A DNA stretch of 64,000 bases from Hypericum androsaemum (GCA_963995505.1 OZ023197.1:7615827-7679826); one strand, 5' to 3'; shown: positions 33,985 through 47,160, counted from the first letter of the stretch. Numbers and translations are program-made. Notes: generated by a model not told the origin, from the sequence alone.

Positions 33985-34758
33985 ATGCTGACTGAGAATG
34001 AGGTGTGCAATCACCTAGGGCTAGAGCAGGGGGGTGCGTCTAATTTTGACACTTCTCCTCCCAAACTCAAGGAGTGGAAATACCTGACCAGGATTAGAGG
34101 CTTCAAGTCACCAACTTTGGTTCAGTTGATCCGCAAGAATGCTCAGTTGGTTTTGCATAGGTTTCTAGCTCAAGCGGTGTTTGGCAGCTCCGAGCTCAGC
34201 AAGATCTATGGATATGAGCTCCACGCCCTATACTGCGCTCAAAAGGGGATCACTTACAATTTCTGTAGGCACATACTTAAAGGATTCTGCCAGGTGACTT
34301 TGGGAAGCAAGAAATTCATTTGCTACGGCCATATAGTGACTATCTTGGCACACTCCGTGTGTACCTTAAAGGAGCAGCAACATATGTCACTGAGTGGTAG
34401 GGCCATCCCGAGGGAAATCAACACTTCATACTTGAATGTGGTTTTGCTAGTATTTTGGGATTTTCGAGTGAAGAAATACAAGTGGAAGCCATAGGCCCAA
34501 CGCGCCATTGTGAAGAAGCTCATTTCAGCAGATCAGCTCCTCTTGGATTGCAACGCCAATGAGGATGAAGAGCGCTCCCTAATGACCCTGGCTCAGCAGC
34601 TAGAGGCACAATGGCTAGCCCATGAGGCTATAGACGCTAGAGTCACTGCATTGGCTGTATCCCAGAAGCGATTGGAGTCCCAGTTCAGTGTTGCTCTTGA
34701 ACACCTGCAATACATGCGGCAGTGGATGAACCAGCACCCGCCTTACCCTCCTCCTTAG
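33985..34758 (+). pseudogene. Athila env-like ORF (ATHILA ORF-1 family), broken once
   Basis: Residues in 33985-34494 fit the Athila-specific ORF found after pol: LIRKNAQLVLHRFLAQAVFG, then SKIYGYELHALYCAQ, a histidine/cysteine-containing middle, and VVLLVFWDFRVKKYKWKP. A TAG ends this frame at 34492-34494. A second frame (34510-34758) continues with a coiled-coil-like tail (MTLAQQLEAQW, LESQFSVALEHLQYM) and ends in a Pro-rich stretch. No signal peptide is obvious because the 5' end is not clearly preserved. Confidence 0.65.
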
Positions 34759-35862
34759 TAGCTATCCCTGTGCCTTTTTATTTTTCTATGGACCTTTGTT
34801 ATTTCGCCCCTAGACAATTGTATTGGTTGTTTTTACCTCAGGACTCCCCTCCGACTGTCATTTCATTTTGTTATTTGTGTTGTTGCGTGGATTACTTGAT
34901 TCTAGTTTTGTCCTCTGTGTTATATGATTGTTGAAATTTCTCTCGGCATTGTGGTTGTTTTGTGTTATTGCTGTGACCACGGAGGTCGTTATGTGTGCAT
35001 TTGTTTGAATCATTTTGAGACTTTGTTGACCACGGTGGTCATCATTGTCATTCATTTTCTTTATCATTCTCTTTTCCTAGCTCTTCCCACATTGAGGACA
35101 ATGTGTCATTCAAGTGTGGGGGGGAGTTCCACGTAGGAACTTGTATGCTTAGGTCTATATTAAGTTGTTAAGGTCAAGTTCTGGAATATTTTTGACAATT
35201 TTGACCCCCCCCACCCAAATTTTTTTTTGATTTTTTCGTTTTAAAACGAATCCTGCGGTTAGTAGGAATCTCACCCCGGTTGTAAGATATAGTAATGCGG
35301 AGCTTCCATACCCTCACTTGTTTAAACTTGTATTCTCCCTAGATGGGTAGACTCGAGGGTTGATGAGCGACCTTGTATGAGCTAGTTTTAAGCCGAAGGT
35401 GGAGACCACCGTCTCTAAATTTTTGTTCATGAGGTGCTTATATGCTCCAGGTAATTGGGGTATCCTACGAGTACTCGTTTGTCTCACCTTTTTGAGTAAG
35501 TTACGGGAGGACGGGGGCCGTGTTTTATTGAATTTTGTCCAAAGCCTTAAAAGCCTAACCCTGTATTTTCTTTTCCCTTGTACATCCCTTTGAGCAAGCC
35601 ATTCCATTGATACACACATTCACCATGCTACCCCCAACCCAATTTTTCCACCTTTGACATCTAGTCCGAGAATGTGTTTAGGATCTATCTAACAGGGATT
35701 TGTGTAAGGGTTTCTTGATAGAATAGGCTCATTAAGGGATTTTACTTCGGAAAATTATGTAGAAAAGGGCCAAAATTATGCCAAAATTGAATAAAGGAGA
35801 ATCATGAGAAGAAAAAAAAGAGAAAAGAAAAAAAATGAATGAAAGGAAAAACAACAAAAACA
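34759..35862 (+). other. 3' non-coding region of the Athila-like element
   Basis: Contains the typical Athila motif TTGAGGACAATGTGTCATT followed by AAGTGTGGGGGGGAG (35090-35130) and ends in a long A/G-rich stretch (35800-35862). Short frames here are not genes. It stops at 35862 against the truncated LTR of the nested element. Confidence 0.6.
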
Positions 35863-38800
35863 AGCTGACGAACATTCGGCAAGATCTAGATAGTGTCACT
35901 CCAACTCCGACACGAGGATACCATATCTCAAAGGCGCCATCAGAAACCAACTCCGCCGGCCAAACAGATCATATCAGAATCCATTGTATCCTTAGTATAT
36001 GTGCACATATGCCAACATCCCCGGTTGGTCACGGGTAGATCTCTGCCTACTAGACGTCCATATCACAGAGCGGAGCCATCCATATAACAGACTTTCATAT
36101 CATAACAAATTCATAGACTCCCAAAATATATCAAACATATCCAGTGCCCCGCTGGGCCAGATTACACAAACTTTCACAAATCATAATGTCATACAAATGC
36201 GCATATGACAAATGTACAAATGCACTCACATTACCATATTCAAATCATGACAAATAAATAGAGTGCGCTAAAGAAAGTACGAGTCACATATTATTTGTTT
36301 ACCGTTTAACATTCTCCAAACTGTCTGGCAAGTTAGTTCCTTTCAATATGTAGTTCTCTCTTCTTAATCTGATCCTCCACAAATGTGTTGGTCGCTTCCA
36401 AAGTACAATAACATGTACACGATTCAAATTCAACTTGTCTCAAATCAACACCAATTTTCTAATCTAAATAAATTATAAATTATCTACTTTCCCAATTTAC
36501 CCACAAAATATTTTATTCGAAGTAGGTTATTGTTAGCTATCTAATAAATCTTCATAATCAGAATGAGAACCAATTATTCTTTTTTTTTTCTAAGAAACAA
36601 ATTTCTCACTAAAAGTGCTTACCTCGGTCGATAATTTCTTAGGTTTCCAATTGGCTTTGCTTCGGTTGAAACTAGAATTATATAAGGTCTTAAATTGCAC
36701 TAATTCTCTTAATCAATAGAACATAACCATGTTTACTAAGTACTTGTAATTTAAATCGTAACACAAGGTCATCATTCCTACTTAACTTTTAATCTCATAA
36801 TTAAATAACCAAGCTGGTTTTGATTTTACATTCATTCTGTTTACTTGCTAGCCTCTTCTGTTTCTCTTTTCCTTCCTTTTTAGTTTCGTTAAAAATTTAG
36901 TTCCAATTCAAGACAAGTTCCATCTTTACCAATTGTATTTTATAATTCTATATCTCATAAAGTTCTCGATTCAATCCCATCCTCCCAATAATTTTATCAT
37001 GCAAAACTTTACGTTAAACATAAACTAACAGACATGAGCTTACCAAGAATGAATTTCTGTTCCACTTTCAACTTCTCTCCTCTTAAGTTGCATCTCGTCT
37101 TCTAATTTAGTCCTTTTCTTCCGTTGCTTCTTCTTTTTCTTCTGTTCTTATTTTGGCCCATGTTTTGATTAATTGATGGAACTGAGCAATTAATATTTGC
37201 TCGTTAAAAGTTTTCACCGCCTCTAAAGTTTGCTTAGTCATGTGAGACCCTTTTCTAAGGCATCCACGTTGCTTTATTTTTTTTCCCCCTTACTTTAACT
37301 TCTTTTGTTCTTATCTTTCTTTTGTAAAGTTATCCAAATCCAAATTGATCTATATTATATTTAGTCCGCTGCCTCTTTTATTCCTTTTTTTTTGTGGATT
37401 AAATCTAGACCACCTCTTGCAACCTTCATCAAATTTATAACTGCGATAGATCGTATTTCAACATAGATTTATAACTTGTCACGTTTCTATTTTGCACTAA
37501 TTTTTATACCCTTTTTTTTCAATGAAATTCACAATTATAATTTTATTTAATATCTCGTATCAAATTATATCTAACCACATTTTTAAAATATATAGATGAC
37601 TAATTTGCATGGGTATCTCCCAACATAGTATATCATTATTTTAATTAATAACTTTACATACTTGAATAAACCTAATTAAGCATAATTGACATAGTCGGGC
37701 ATTACATTCTCCTCTCCTTATAAAAATTCGGTCCCCGAATTTACTTGCACAATGTTTTCTAACTGATCATCTAGATAGATGAATAATTTTTTTCACTATC
37801 TTATTATAAATTTTTGTAGTTTGTGTATTGTGTTCCTATTTTACTTTGTAAATTTGAAACTCTCTCTCTAGTCACTTAAAAAATTTCTGATTCAAAATTC
37901 TTTTTGGCACTTCTAATATGCCAAATTTTATTAATCTCAATTATTAATGGCTTCAAACAAATAGCAATGATTTATAAGTACATCTGATACCTATGCGTGA
38001 CTTTTACGTGATAATATCACCATTGTTGTGGCAAAATCAGCATGCCACTAGCTCAATTGGCTTTAAATTCTCAAATGGGTCAATGTATCTAAGATTGAGT
38101 CTATAATTTCTTCCAAACTCATTATATTTTCCACATGTGAGATTTTGAGCTTCTCATATTAAACCTTATATCATTTTATTTTCAAATCAAGTAAAACACA
38201 ATTCACTTCGATTATTTTAAAATTCTTATGAATGACCTTAGTTCACCTATTCATCTCCCAAACTATTCCAAACTGACTTATACCCCTTTTGTAGAAAAGT
38301 TAAATCCAATTATATTTCATATTTTTGGCACAACCACTTGAATTCTAAAGAATTCTCTAACACCAAATAACTTATTAGATGACTCATTCTTCTTACTTTA
38401 ATTGATCTTCATATTTTCTTATATTTACTATGATTCTCACCAAAAGTACACAATATACTTATGTCTTAACCATATAGGCCAATTTCTAACCAAATGTCAT
38501 ACTCATTCTGTCAAAAAAATTTAAAATTCATTCTCAATTTCTCTACATTGAGCCACATGTGTTCTGCGAAGTATATAAGATCTAAGTATCTCATTTGATC
38601 AAAGTTTTATGTTGTAACTCTACCTCATATTTTTTTCACGACTTCGATTATATGCATCAGATCATTATCTGATTACACAGAGAAACTTTACTCTAATTCA
38701 GATGACTTTCCTTTAGTCTCAGAAATCTTTTCACAAATCAATAAGTAAACTTTGTAATTTGGTCAAAACTATTGACCATTTATGCTTTATGTTGTTGGAC

Positions 38801-39635
38801 AACCTTGTCCATAACCATTGTACAGAGTATCTTATCAAAAGTTCTCTTTCCAAATCCATAACCATAATCTAAACCAGAATTCATACAAAATCTTAGCTTC
38901 CTCAAGTTACTCAAAGTTTTAATAACAATAACTTAGTTGTAATTTAATTCCCTATAACTTAATCTCATACTTTCCATTCATACTTAATCTCACATTACTT
39001 TCCCAATTTTGTTTTAATTCCAAAGCATACTTACGGCTTAGTTTCTCATGTATTCTCTTTTCACATAACGTTGTTCATAACTTCCTCTTTTTAAACATAT
39101 TTAAACACAATGGTAGATTCTCAATGCACAAATAAACAAATTAGAAGAGTTCACAAAGACATAACCCAACATTCGGTGAGACTCAAACCAATGGCCCAAT
39201 ATATATTGGAAGAAATCAAATATATAAGAGTGTATCGATGATTTGGACAAAGTGGTGATCAGTCACTTCATCAAAATCTCACCCAAGGAAGGGTTTTCAT
39301 ATATATAAATATATATACTCAAATGGGCTCTTCAAAGGAATACATATACAAATGGTAATACAATTCTCACCAAAATGTAGAGTAAATGCCTTGTGATAAC
39401 AACAATGCATCACACAAAAAAAATTTCACATAAGAATCTCAAACACAAACAACTCAAACAACTTTCCAATTCATCACACTATCATTTTTAAACATAAACA
39501 AATCTTCATTGACACAGAAAAGATTAAGGAGCAAATGACACAGAAGGAAGGGACACAAAGATCTGAGAAATCCTATGCTCTGTAGCACAACTTAAAATAC
39601 TTGACAAGATAGTTCAAACAAGGCTCTAACCTAGA

Positions 39636-39647
39636 GCTCTGATACCA
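39636..39647 (-). other. Primer-binding site of the LARD-like element
   Basis: GCTCTGATACCA, complement of the initiator-Met PBS, is separated by four bases from the LTR end TGTCACGACCC at 39652. Confidence 0.85.
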
Positions 39648-39651
39648 AGTC

Positions 39652-42131
39652 TGTCACGACCCACATCGGTGGTCGGTGATCGGCGCTAGACTTCAACTCC
39701 TTTAATCACATAAGAAATCTAGCCAGCCTCAAACGTATTCAGAATTTATAATAAGTCTTTAAACGTAAAATTATGACTTAATGATCTTTAGTTTCATATT
39801 CCAAATTTACAAAATATAAGCCAAGCTTTTTCTTTATTATACATACTCCCCAAGATCAAAACAAATCATGTGACTACGAAGCTTTTAGATCAAAAAGATA
39901 AATACAAACTAGAGACCTCGATGCAAGTCCTGGAGAACAAAACGGACTTGGTACAGTCATAGTAGATCTCTGAACTAATACAACTCATGTACGAGTTCCT
40001 GCAAAACTGGTAGGAGGGGGGATGAGTGTTTTGGAACACTCAGTAAACAAATAAGATATGCATCGCAATTTATTTAGCTACTCAATGCTCAAACATACCT
40101 AACACATGCATATGACTAACATGGCAATTGAATCATGCAGACATTTAGATTATCATAACGTCGTATTTACCAGATGACCAAATATTAACATATAATCACA
40201 AAGGCAGAGAAACATGAGCAAACTACGCAACGTCCCATACCATCACGTAATTTGACACATGACACATAATTCAAATATCATATAGAAGAGCTGACGAACA
40301 TTCGGCAAGATCTAGATAGTGTCACTCAAACTCCGACACGAGGATACCATATCTCAAAGGCGCCATCAGAAACCAACTCCGCCGGCCAAACAGATCATAT
40401 CAGAATCCATTGTATCCTCAGTATATGTGCACATATGCCAACATCCCCGGTTGGTCACGGGTAGATCTCTGCCTACTAGACGTCCATATCACAGAGCGGA
40501 GCCATCCATATAACAGACTTTCATATCATAACAAATTCATAGACTCCCAAAATATATCAAACATATCCAGTGCCCCGCTGGGCCAGATTACACAAACTTT
40601 CACAAATCATAATGTCATACAAATGCGCATATGACAAATGTACAAATGCACTCACATTACCATATTCAAATCATGACAAATAAATAGAGTGCGCTAAAGA
40701 AAGTACGAGTCACATATTATTTGTTTACCGTTTAACATTCTCCAAACTGTCTGGCAAGTTAGTTCCTTTCAATATGTAGTTCTCTCTTCTTAATCTGATC
40801 CTCCACAAATGTGTTGGTCGCTTCCAAAGTACAACAACATGTACACGATTCAAATTCAACTTGTCTCAAATCAACACCAATTTTCTAATCTAATTAAATT
40901 ATAAATTATCTACTTTCCCAATTTACCCACAAAATATTTTATTCGAAGTAGGTTATTGTTAGCTATCTAATAAATCTTCATAATCAGAATGAGAACCAAT
41001 TATTCTTTTTTTTTCTAAGAAACAAATTTCTCACTAAAAGTGCTTACCTCGGTCGATAATTTCTTAGGTTTCCAATTGGCTTTGCTTCGGTTGAAACTAG
41101 AATTATATAAGGTCTTAAATTGCACTAATTCTCTTAATCAATAGAACATAACCATGTTTACTAAGTACTTGTAATTTAAATCGTAACACAAGGTCATCAT
41201 TCCTACTTAACTTTTAATCTCATAATTAAATAACCAAGCTGGTTTTGATTTTACATTCGTTCTGTTTACTTGCTAGCCTCTTCTGTTTCTCTTTTCCTTC
41301 CTTTTTAGTTTCGTTAAAAATTTAGTTCCAATTCAAAACAAGTTCCATCTTTACCAATTGTATTTTATAATTCTATATCTCATAAAGTTCTCGATTTAAT
41401 CCCATCCTCCCAATAATTTTATCATGCAAAACTTTACGTTAAACATAAACTAACAGACATGAGCTTACCAAGAATGAATTTCTGTTCCACTTTCAACTTC
41501 TCTCCTCTTAAGTTGCATCTCGTCTTCTAATTTAGTCCTTTTCTTCCGTTGCTTCTTCTTTTTCTTCTGTTCTTATTTTGGCCCATGTTTTGATTAATTG
41601 ATGGAACTGAGCAATTAATATTTGCTCGTTAAAAGTTTTCACCGCCTCTAAAGTTTGCTTAGTCATGTGAGACCCTTTTCTAAGGCATCCACGTTGCTTT
41701 ATTTTTTTTCCCCCTTACTTTAACTTCTTTTGTTCTTATCTTTCTTTTGTAAAGTTATCCAAATCCAAATTGATCTATATTATATTTAGTCCGCTGCCTC
41801 TTTTATTCCTTTTTTTTTGTGGATTAAATCTAGACCACCTCTTGCAACCTTCATCAAATTTATAACTGCGATAGATCGTATTTCAACATAGATTTATAAC
41901 TTGTCACGTTTCTATTTTGCACTAATTTTTATACCCTTTTTTTTCAATGAAATTCACAATTATAATTTTATTTAATATCTCGTATCAAATTATATCTAAC
42001 CACATTTTTAAAATATATAGATGACTAATTTGCATGGGTATCTCCCAACATAGTATATCATTATTTTAATTAATAACTTTACATACTTGAATAAACCTAA
42101 TTAAGCATAATTGACATAGTCGGGTATTACA
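39652..42131 (-). repeat. 5' LTR of the LARD-like element (2480 bp)
   Basis: Complete LTR bounded by TG and CA on both strands. The reading frames at 40319-40634 are identical shadows of those at 35893-36208 in the other LTR and are not genes. Confidence 0.85.
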
Positions 42132-43062
42132 CTTTGAGACTTAGAACTTAAAATTAGGATTTTAGTTGTTAAAGGAGGAGCTCGAGGAGCAAGAGGTGGA
42201 TGATAGGTTCGGATCGAGCAGCTCTCCACTAGGATTGAGCACTCTTTTCCCTTCTTTTTACCACTTTTGTGACATTGTTCCTTTGAATGCATAGTTATTT
42301 TGCTTAAATGACTATGTGTGAGAAATTCTCATTTGGGTCGGGTGTGTTAGCACCCCCGAAATGCTTGGTTTTGAATGGGCTTAATCTTTAGAGCGTGTAG
42401 CAGTTAGTGGGCATAATTGCTTGGGTAATGGACCTCCATTCGAACCTAATAGAAAGAGCATTAGTAATGACCTAGAGTCCTTACCAATAGATTGTAGCGT
42501 GACCCAAAGTACTTAGCCATAAAGGGGAGCGTGGAAAAGCCTAACCGTTAGACTACACATTTACCCGAAGAATATAACCGTGAAAATGGATTATGCCAAG
42601 AATGGTGGTGTGTAGTTGGCCCAAGGGTGGTGCATTAGTGAGTGAGGTTTAGGATGGCTAGTTGTGGTAGTCTCGACACCTATGTGAGGTTGACAACTTA
42701 CCAACATTAGGTGTGAGTGACATTCTCGCCGAGACCTCCTAATACTTTCTTTGTGGTGTGAAGTACTTAGCCATGGAGTGTCATGCCATAATACACTTAG
42801 GCCTGCCACGGAGACAAAAGCCCAAGAGAGACCAAGCACGTAGGGATTTGTGAAGGGCACCTAGCCCAATTTTCTTTAAATTATTTTTATACCCTTTCTA
42901 ATTAATCTTTGTCATCACTTGCTTCTCCCAACTGATTCATAAACACTTTTCAGCCTAATCTTAATTCCAATTCACTCGGAATGTCTTGAACCCTCTCCTT
43001 GTGGTTTGACATTACACCCGTACTCTCTTTATTGCAAAGTGGACCCAAAAATCCACTCTTCA
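42132..43062 (+). repeat. 3' LTR remnant of the Athila-like element
   Basis: Matches 29500-30421 of the 5' LTR with moderate divergence and ends exactly at TCCACTCTTCA, followed by the TSD GATCT. Confidence 0.88.
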
Positions 43063-43067
43063 GATCT

Positions 43068-43721
43068 CCCCAATCTATTATCCTTCCACTAATAACCTTC
43101 TTGAAGCTTAGCATATTAAAGCGTTCTAGAAACTCCTCATGCTTGAAATGGAAGTTATCATAGACATGATGCAGTATTACCAATTTGTGAGACTTTGGTG
43201 TATGCTTTCTCCCAAAAGCATCTTTAGAGCGAGTAGCCTATGAGTTTTCTCCATTTTCTTCATCTACTTGAACCACCCTTCTTTTGGAGGTCTTTGAAGA
43301 GGAAGAACCCTTATCCCCAGAGGAGGGCTTGACCCTCTATACTTTGGGCTCGTCCTTAGAAAATGACCTCTTTTTTTTGCCCAAGTTGACTTCTTCCCCT
43401 TTCTTTCTCCGAACCTTCTTCTCGCCAAGCTCGTACTTAGGGTTTTTTCCTTTCTCTTCGCTTGACAGAACAGGAGGAGTGATTTCCTTTCTCTGCATGC
43501 ATCTCCAAATCTTCCATCTCTGGTTGGTTTAGAAGGGAATGTCGTGTTTTTCTTTTCAGAGAGGGTTTAGCTTTGGGCTTTGACTTAGAGGACACGCATC
43601 TTTCTATAGTGGAGAATTTAGAAACTTTCCCTCTTTTTTTTACCCAAGAAACCACCAGACTTTTCTTTTTGGATGGATCTTGAGGATTGGATATACCTTG
43701 AATATGGCTAGAACGCCTCAT
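43068..43721 (-). pseudogene. Env-like ORF of the SIRE-like element, N-terminal part
   Basis: From 43721 down it is Lys/Ser-rich (SKSKPKAKPSLKRKTRH), with a frame change, then enters FHFKHEEFLERFNMLSFK and RIIDWGD at the Athila insertion point. The codons join in register to the DLLGNRFGE text at 28873 when Athila and one GATCT are removed. A (GA)n microsatellite lies just outside the start (43731-43750). Confidence 0.65.
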
Positions 43722-43750
43722 TTTTCCAATCGAGAGAGAGAGAGAGAGAG

Positions 43751-43996
43751 GGAGAAATTTCTTGGAAAACTCTTGCGAGAGAGAAGAAGTGGAGGATTTC
43801 GGGTGAAGAAAAGGAGGGAGAGAGAGGAGGAAGATGATTATGACTGACTTAACTTAATAAGTAGATATAATCTCTTTTCTTTTATAGACTTAGTAAACCC
43901 AGCTGAAGGGACACCAAAAATTAGCCGTTACGATGTGACAGCCGACGGTTATTGTCCATTGGTCTTTTGTAACGGTTGAGAAGATCTCTTAGTCCA
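43751..43996 (-). other. Spacer between pol and env-like ORF of the SIRE-like element
   Basis: Purine-rich on the plus strand at first (GGAGGAAGAT), then AT-rich; no frame is supported. It probably holds the leader of the third ORF. Confidence 0.4.
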
Positions 43997-45264
43997 TCAC
44001 AACTTTTGTATTTGAACTTCTCCTTCATATGCAAGTCCTAGTTCTCTCATAATCCTTATGAAATCTTCTTCTTTCAAGGGTTTGGTAAAGATGTCCGTTA
44101 ATTGATTTTCAGAGCAAATAAATTGTAGCTCTATATCACCTTTTTGGACATGATATCTAATAAAGTGATGCCCAATTTCAATGTGCTTGGTGAAAGAATG
44201 TTGCACCGGATTTTTACTAAGGCGAATAACACTAGTATTATCACACATAATTGGCATTTGATTAAAATTCATACCATAATCTTAGAGTTGTTGCTTCATC
44301 CAGAGAAGTGGAGAACATTAACTTTTAGCAGAGATGTACTTCGTCTCAGCTGTTAAAAGAGACGCAGAATTTTGTTTCTTGCTGTACCAAGATATCATCA
44401 TATTTTCAAGCAATTGGAATGTTCTCGATGTACTCTTCCTATCTAGCTTGCAACCTCTATAATTGGCATCAGAATATCCAATCAATTCAAATTCACTTTT
44501 TTTAGGATACCAAATACCCATGTCGGTTATCTCCTTCAGATATCTAAAGATTCGTTTAACAACCATAAAATGGATTTCCATGGGATTAGATTGAAATCTA
44601 GCACACAAGCAAACACTGAATAGTATATCAGGACGATTGGCAGTTAAATAAAGTAGGGATCCAATCTTAAATAAAGTATGGATCCAATCATACCTCGATA
44701 CTTCTTTTGAACAAATAGAACACCCTCCTCATCTTTGTCTAGTCTTGTGCTAGCAGTCATTGGAGTGTCCATTTCATTCAGCTTCATCATGTCAAACTTC
44801 TTCAAGATATTTTTGATATACTTAGTTTGTCTTATGAAAATTCTCTTTTTAGATTGGTTAATTTGAATACCAAGAAAATATTTCAATTCTCCCATCATAG
44901 TTATCTCAAACTCTTTTTGCAGAGTTTCTGAAAACTTTTTGCACTTAAAATCATTTATTGCACCAAAGATAATGTCATCGGCATAAATTTGCACAAACAA
45001 TAGATTATTATTTTTGCCCTTAATGAACAACATTGTATCAACATTGCCCCTTTTAAAACTCTTTTCGATTAGAAAGCCACTTAACTTTTTATACCAAGCT
45101 CTAAGAGCTTGTTTCAAACCATATAAAGCTTTATTTAAATGATAAGCATGATTAGGCTTATCAAAGCTTTCAAAACCAGGTGGCTGTTTAATACAGACAT
45201 CTTCTTTAACAATACCATTTAAAAATACACTCTTAACATCCATTTGGTAAAGTCTGAAGTCCAT
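43997..45264 (-). pseudogene. SIRE-like reverse transcriptase / RNase H remnant
   Basis: Reverse transcriptase (45264-44644) shows MDVKSVFLNGIVKEDVCIKQ and the catalytic QIYADDIIFG (YADD). It is followed by RNase H (44608-43997) with WYSKKQNSASLLTAETKYIS and the C-terminal ENQLTDIFTKPLKEEDF. One stop separates the two frames and small gaps are present, for example around 44609-44643. This is the best preserved part of the element. Confidence 0.85.
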
Positions 45265-45288
45265 GTGGCATGAAAATGCTAAGAGTAA

Positions 45289-46640
45289 TCAAATGGCTTC
45301 CAATCTAGCACCATGTGCAACAGTTTCTTCGTAGTCTATTCCCTCTTCTTGGGAATAACCCTGTGCAACTAGTCTAGTCTTATTTCGAATCACAATAGCA
45401 TTTTTATCCATTTTGTTCATATAGACCCATTTTGTTCCTATGATAGGATGATCAGATGGTCTAGGAACTAGTGTCCACATATTATTTCTCTTGAATTGAT
45501 TTAGCTCTTCATGCATGGCTATCATCCAAAACTCATCATCTATAGCATTATTTATATCTCTAGCTTCAACTTGAGATAAAAATCCAAGATGCGTGCAAGT
45601 ATTATGGATTGATCTTCGAGTAAGTATACCTTCATGTGGATCACCTATTACTTGTATGAGGGGATGATCTTTGATGACTTTCCACTCTCTTATGGCTGGA
45701 GGATGCCTTCTTGCATTTACCTCATGTCCATCGTCATTGGTGCTGATATCCTCTTCATCCTTTTTCTCATCAGAAAAGTCAACAACTTTCTTTCTAGGTA
45801 TCAAGGCTTGTTCATCAAACAAGACATGAATGGACTTCTACCTTGTTATTTTGCTTATTGAATACTCGATATGGTTTTGAGCTAATTGAATAAGCCAAGA
45901 AAATAGCCTTATCACTTTTAGCATCAAATTTGCCAATGTGTTCTTTGCCATTGTTGTGCACAAAGTATTTAGACCAAAAAACATGGAAGTAACCAATATT
46001 TGGCTTTCTTCCCTTGTATAGTTCATATAGAGTCTTTTTGAGCAATGATCTAATGGAGGTTCTGTTAATGATGTGGCAAACAGTATTAACAGCCTCTACC
46101 TAAAATGCTATGGTAAATTATACTCACAGATCATAGTCCTAGCCATTTCCTCTAATGTTCAATTTTTCCTCTCGATAACCCCATTTTGTTGTGGTGTCCT
46201 AGGAGCAGAGAAATTATGATTAATACCATTTTGATCACATAAATTTTCGAACTCAGAGTTCTCAAATTTTGTCCCACAATCACTTTGGACACTTATGATT
46301 GTGGTACTTTTCTCATTTTGCACTTTCTTGCAAAACTTGACAAATACATTAGTTGCTTCACTTTTTATTCTTAAAAAGAATACCAAGTAAACCTGGAGTA
46401 ATGATTCCTCCAAGACTTTGTATCCGAGTTGGTCCAAATAGATCTATGTGGATCAACTCTAAAGGTCGAGAAGTAGATAAACAATATTTTGGTTTAAAAG
46501 ATGATTTAACATGCTTCCCTTTGGCGAATGCCTCACAGAGTTTATTCTTTTCAAATGATAAGCTTGGCAAGTCTTCAACCAATATTCGCTTAGAAAGTTT
46601 GGACAATGTTCTCATGTTAACATGTCCCAATTTTATGTGC
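45289..46640 (-). pseudogene. SIRE-like integrase and integrase-RT connector remnant
   Basis: Integrase text runs from 46630: LCEAFAKGKHVKSSF, LIHIDLFGPTRIQSL, then VQSDCGTKFENSEF, NFSAPRTPQQNGVIERKN and, past stops, YELYKGRKPNIGYFHVFW. The connector (45822-45289) carries WVYMNKMDKNAIVIRNKTR and GYSQEEGIDYEET, leading to the reverse transcriptase. Stops and frame changes occur at about 46440-46370, 46150 and 45830. Confidence 0.8.
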
Positions 46641-47160
46641 TACATCCAACTCTCTGCTTCTTGGACTATTAAACATGTGTTGTTTGCATCAAGACTCTTC
46701 AGGTTAACTACATAGACATTGCCTCTTCTATGTCCTATCATGTATAAACCTTCAGAATTTTCCACTTTGCAAACATTTTCTTCAAATTTAACACATAGTC
46801 CATTATCGCAGAGTTGTGACATACTAAGTAGGTTATGCTTAAATCATCAACAAGCAACACATTTCTTATAAGTGTGGTAGAGGAATTTCTAACGTTACCT
46901 TGACCGATAATTGTGCCTTGTCCATTATCTCCAAAGGTGACCTTCCCACCTTTCTCTTTCTTTATACTGGAGAAGAATCTTCTATCTCCAGTTATATGTC
47001 TCGTATATCCGCTATCGATATACCATTCCTGGTTTGGCTCATGATGCGCTCTGAGACATACCTGCAAAAGCAACTAAGTCTTTGATTTTGGCACCCAGAC
47101 CTTGTTGGGTCCAAACTCGTTAGCTAAAATGTAAGTTCCCTTAGGAACCCAGACTCTCTT
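46641..47160 (-). pseudogene. SIRE-like protease / GAG-pre-integrase remnant
   Basis: The protease motif reads WYIDSGYTRHITGD: catalytic D-S-G is kept while the usual following Cys is Tyr. The frame continues with KGGKVTFGDNGQGTIIGQG, typical of SIRE, and a pre-integrase region whose LWHxRLGH core is partly lost. Stops at 46822 and 47073 bound the readable parts. Confidence 0.75.

Larger units (their letters stand above)
35863..42131 (-). mobile_element. Large non-coding Gypsy derivative (LARD-like)
   Basis: Direct repeats 35863-37706 and 40289-42131 are nearly identical (about ten differences over 1.84 kb by eye), so the insertion is young. On the minus strand the LTR starts TGTAATACCCGACTATG and ends GGGTCGTGACA (39652 on the plus strand), giving a full LTR of 2480 bp at 39652-42131. 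The PBS complement GCTCTGATACCA is at 39636-39647 and the polypurine tract AGGAGAGGAGAA at 37707-37718. The left (3') LTR has lost its last 640 bp at the junction with Athila DNA. The interior (37707-39651) is AT-rich with no frame of 60 codons on either strand, so the element cannot encode its own proteins. Confidence 0.85.
28874..43062 (+). mobile_element. Athila-like Ty3/Gypsy element, TSD GATCT, carrying a nested Gypsy derivative
   Basis: Exact 5-bp duplications GATCT lie at 28869-28873 and 43063-43067. The 5' LTR (28874-30421) is followed by the primer-binding site TGGCGCCGTTGTCGGGG, typical of Athila and related Gypsy elements. Then come gag, a mutated protease and an Athila-type env-like ORF; reverse transcriptase and integrase are missing. 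A long 3' non-coding region follows the GTGTGGGGGGGAG tract near 35116. The 3' LTR survives only as its last 931 bp (42132-43062) because the element at 35863-42131 removed or displaced the rest. Confidence 0.9.

Noticed and set aside
35893..36208. Short plus-strand ORFs, repeated at 40319-40634
   Set aside because: They are identical copies lying in the two LTRs of the LARD element and have no protein-like features.
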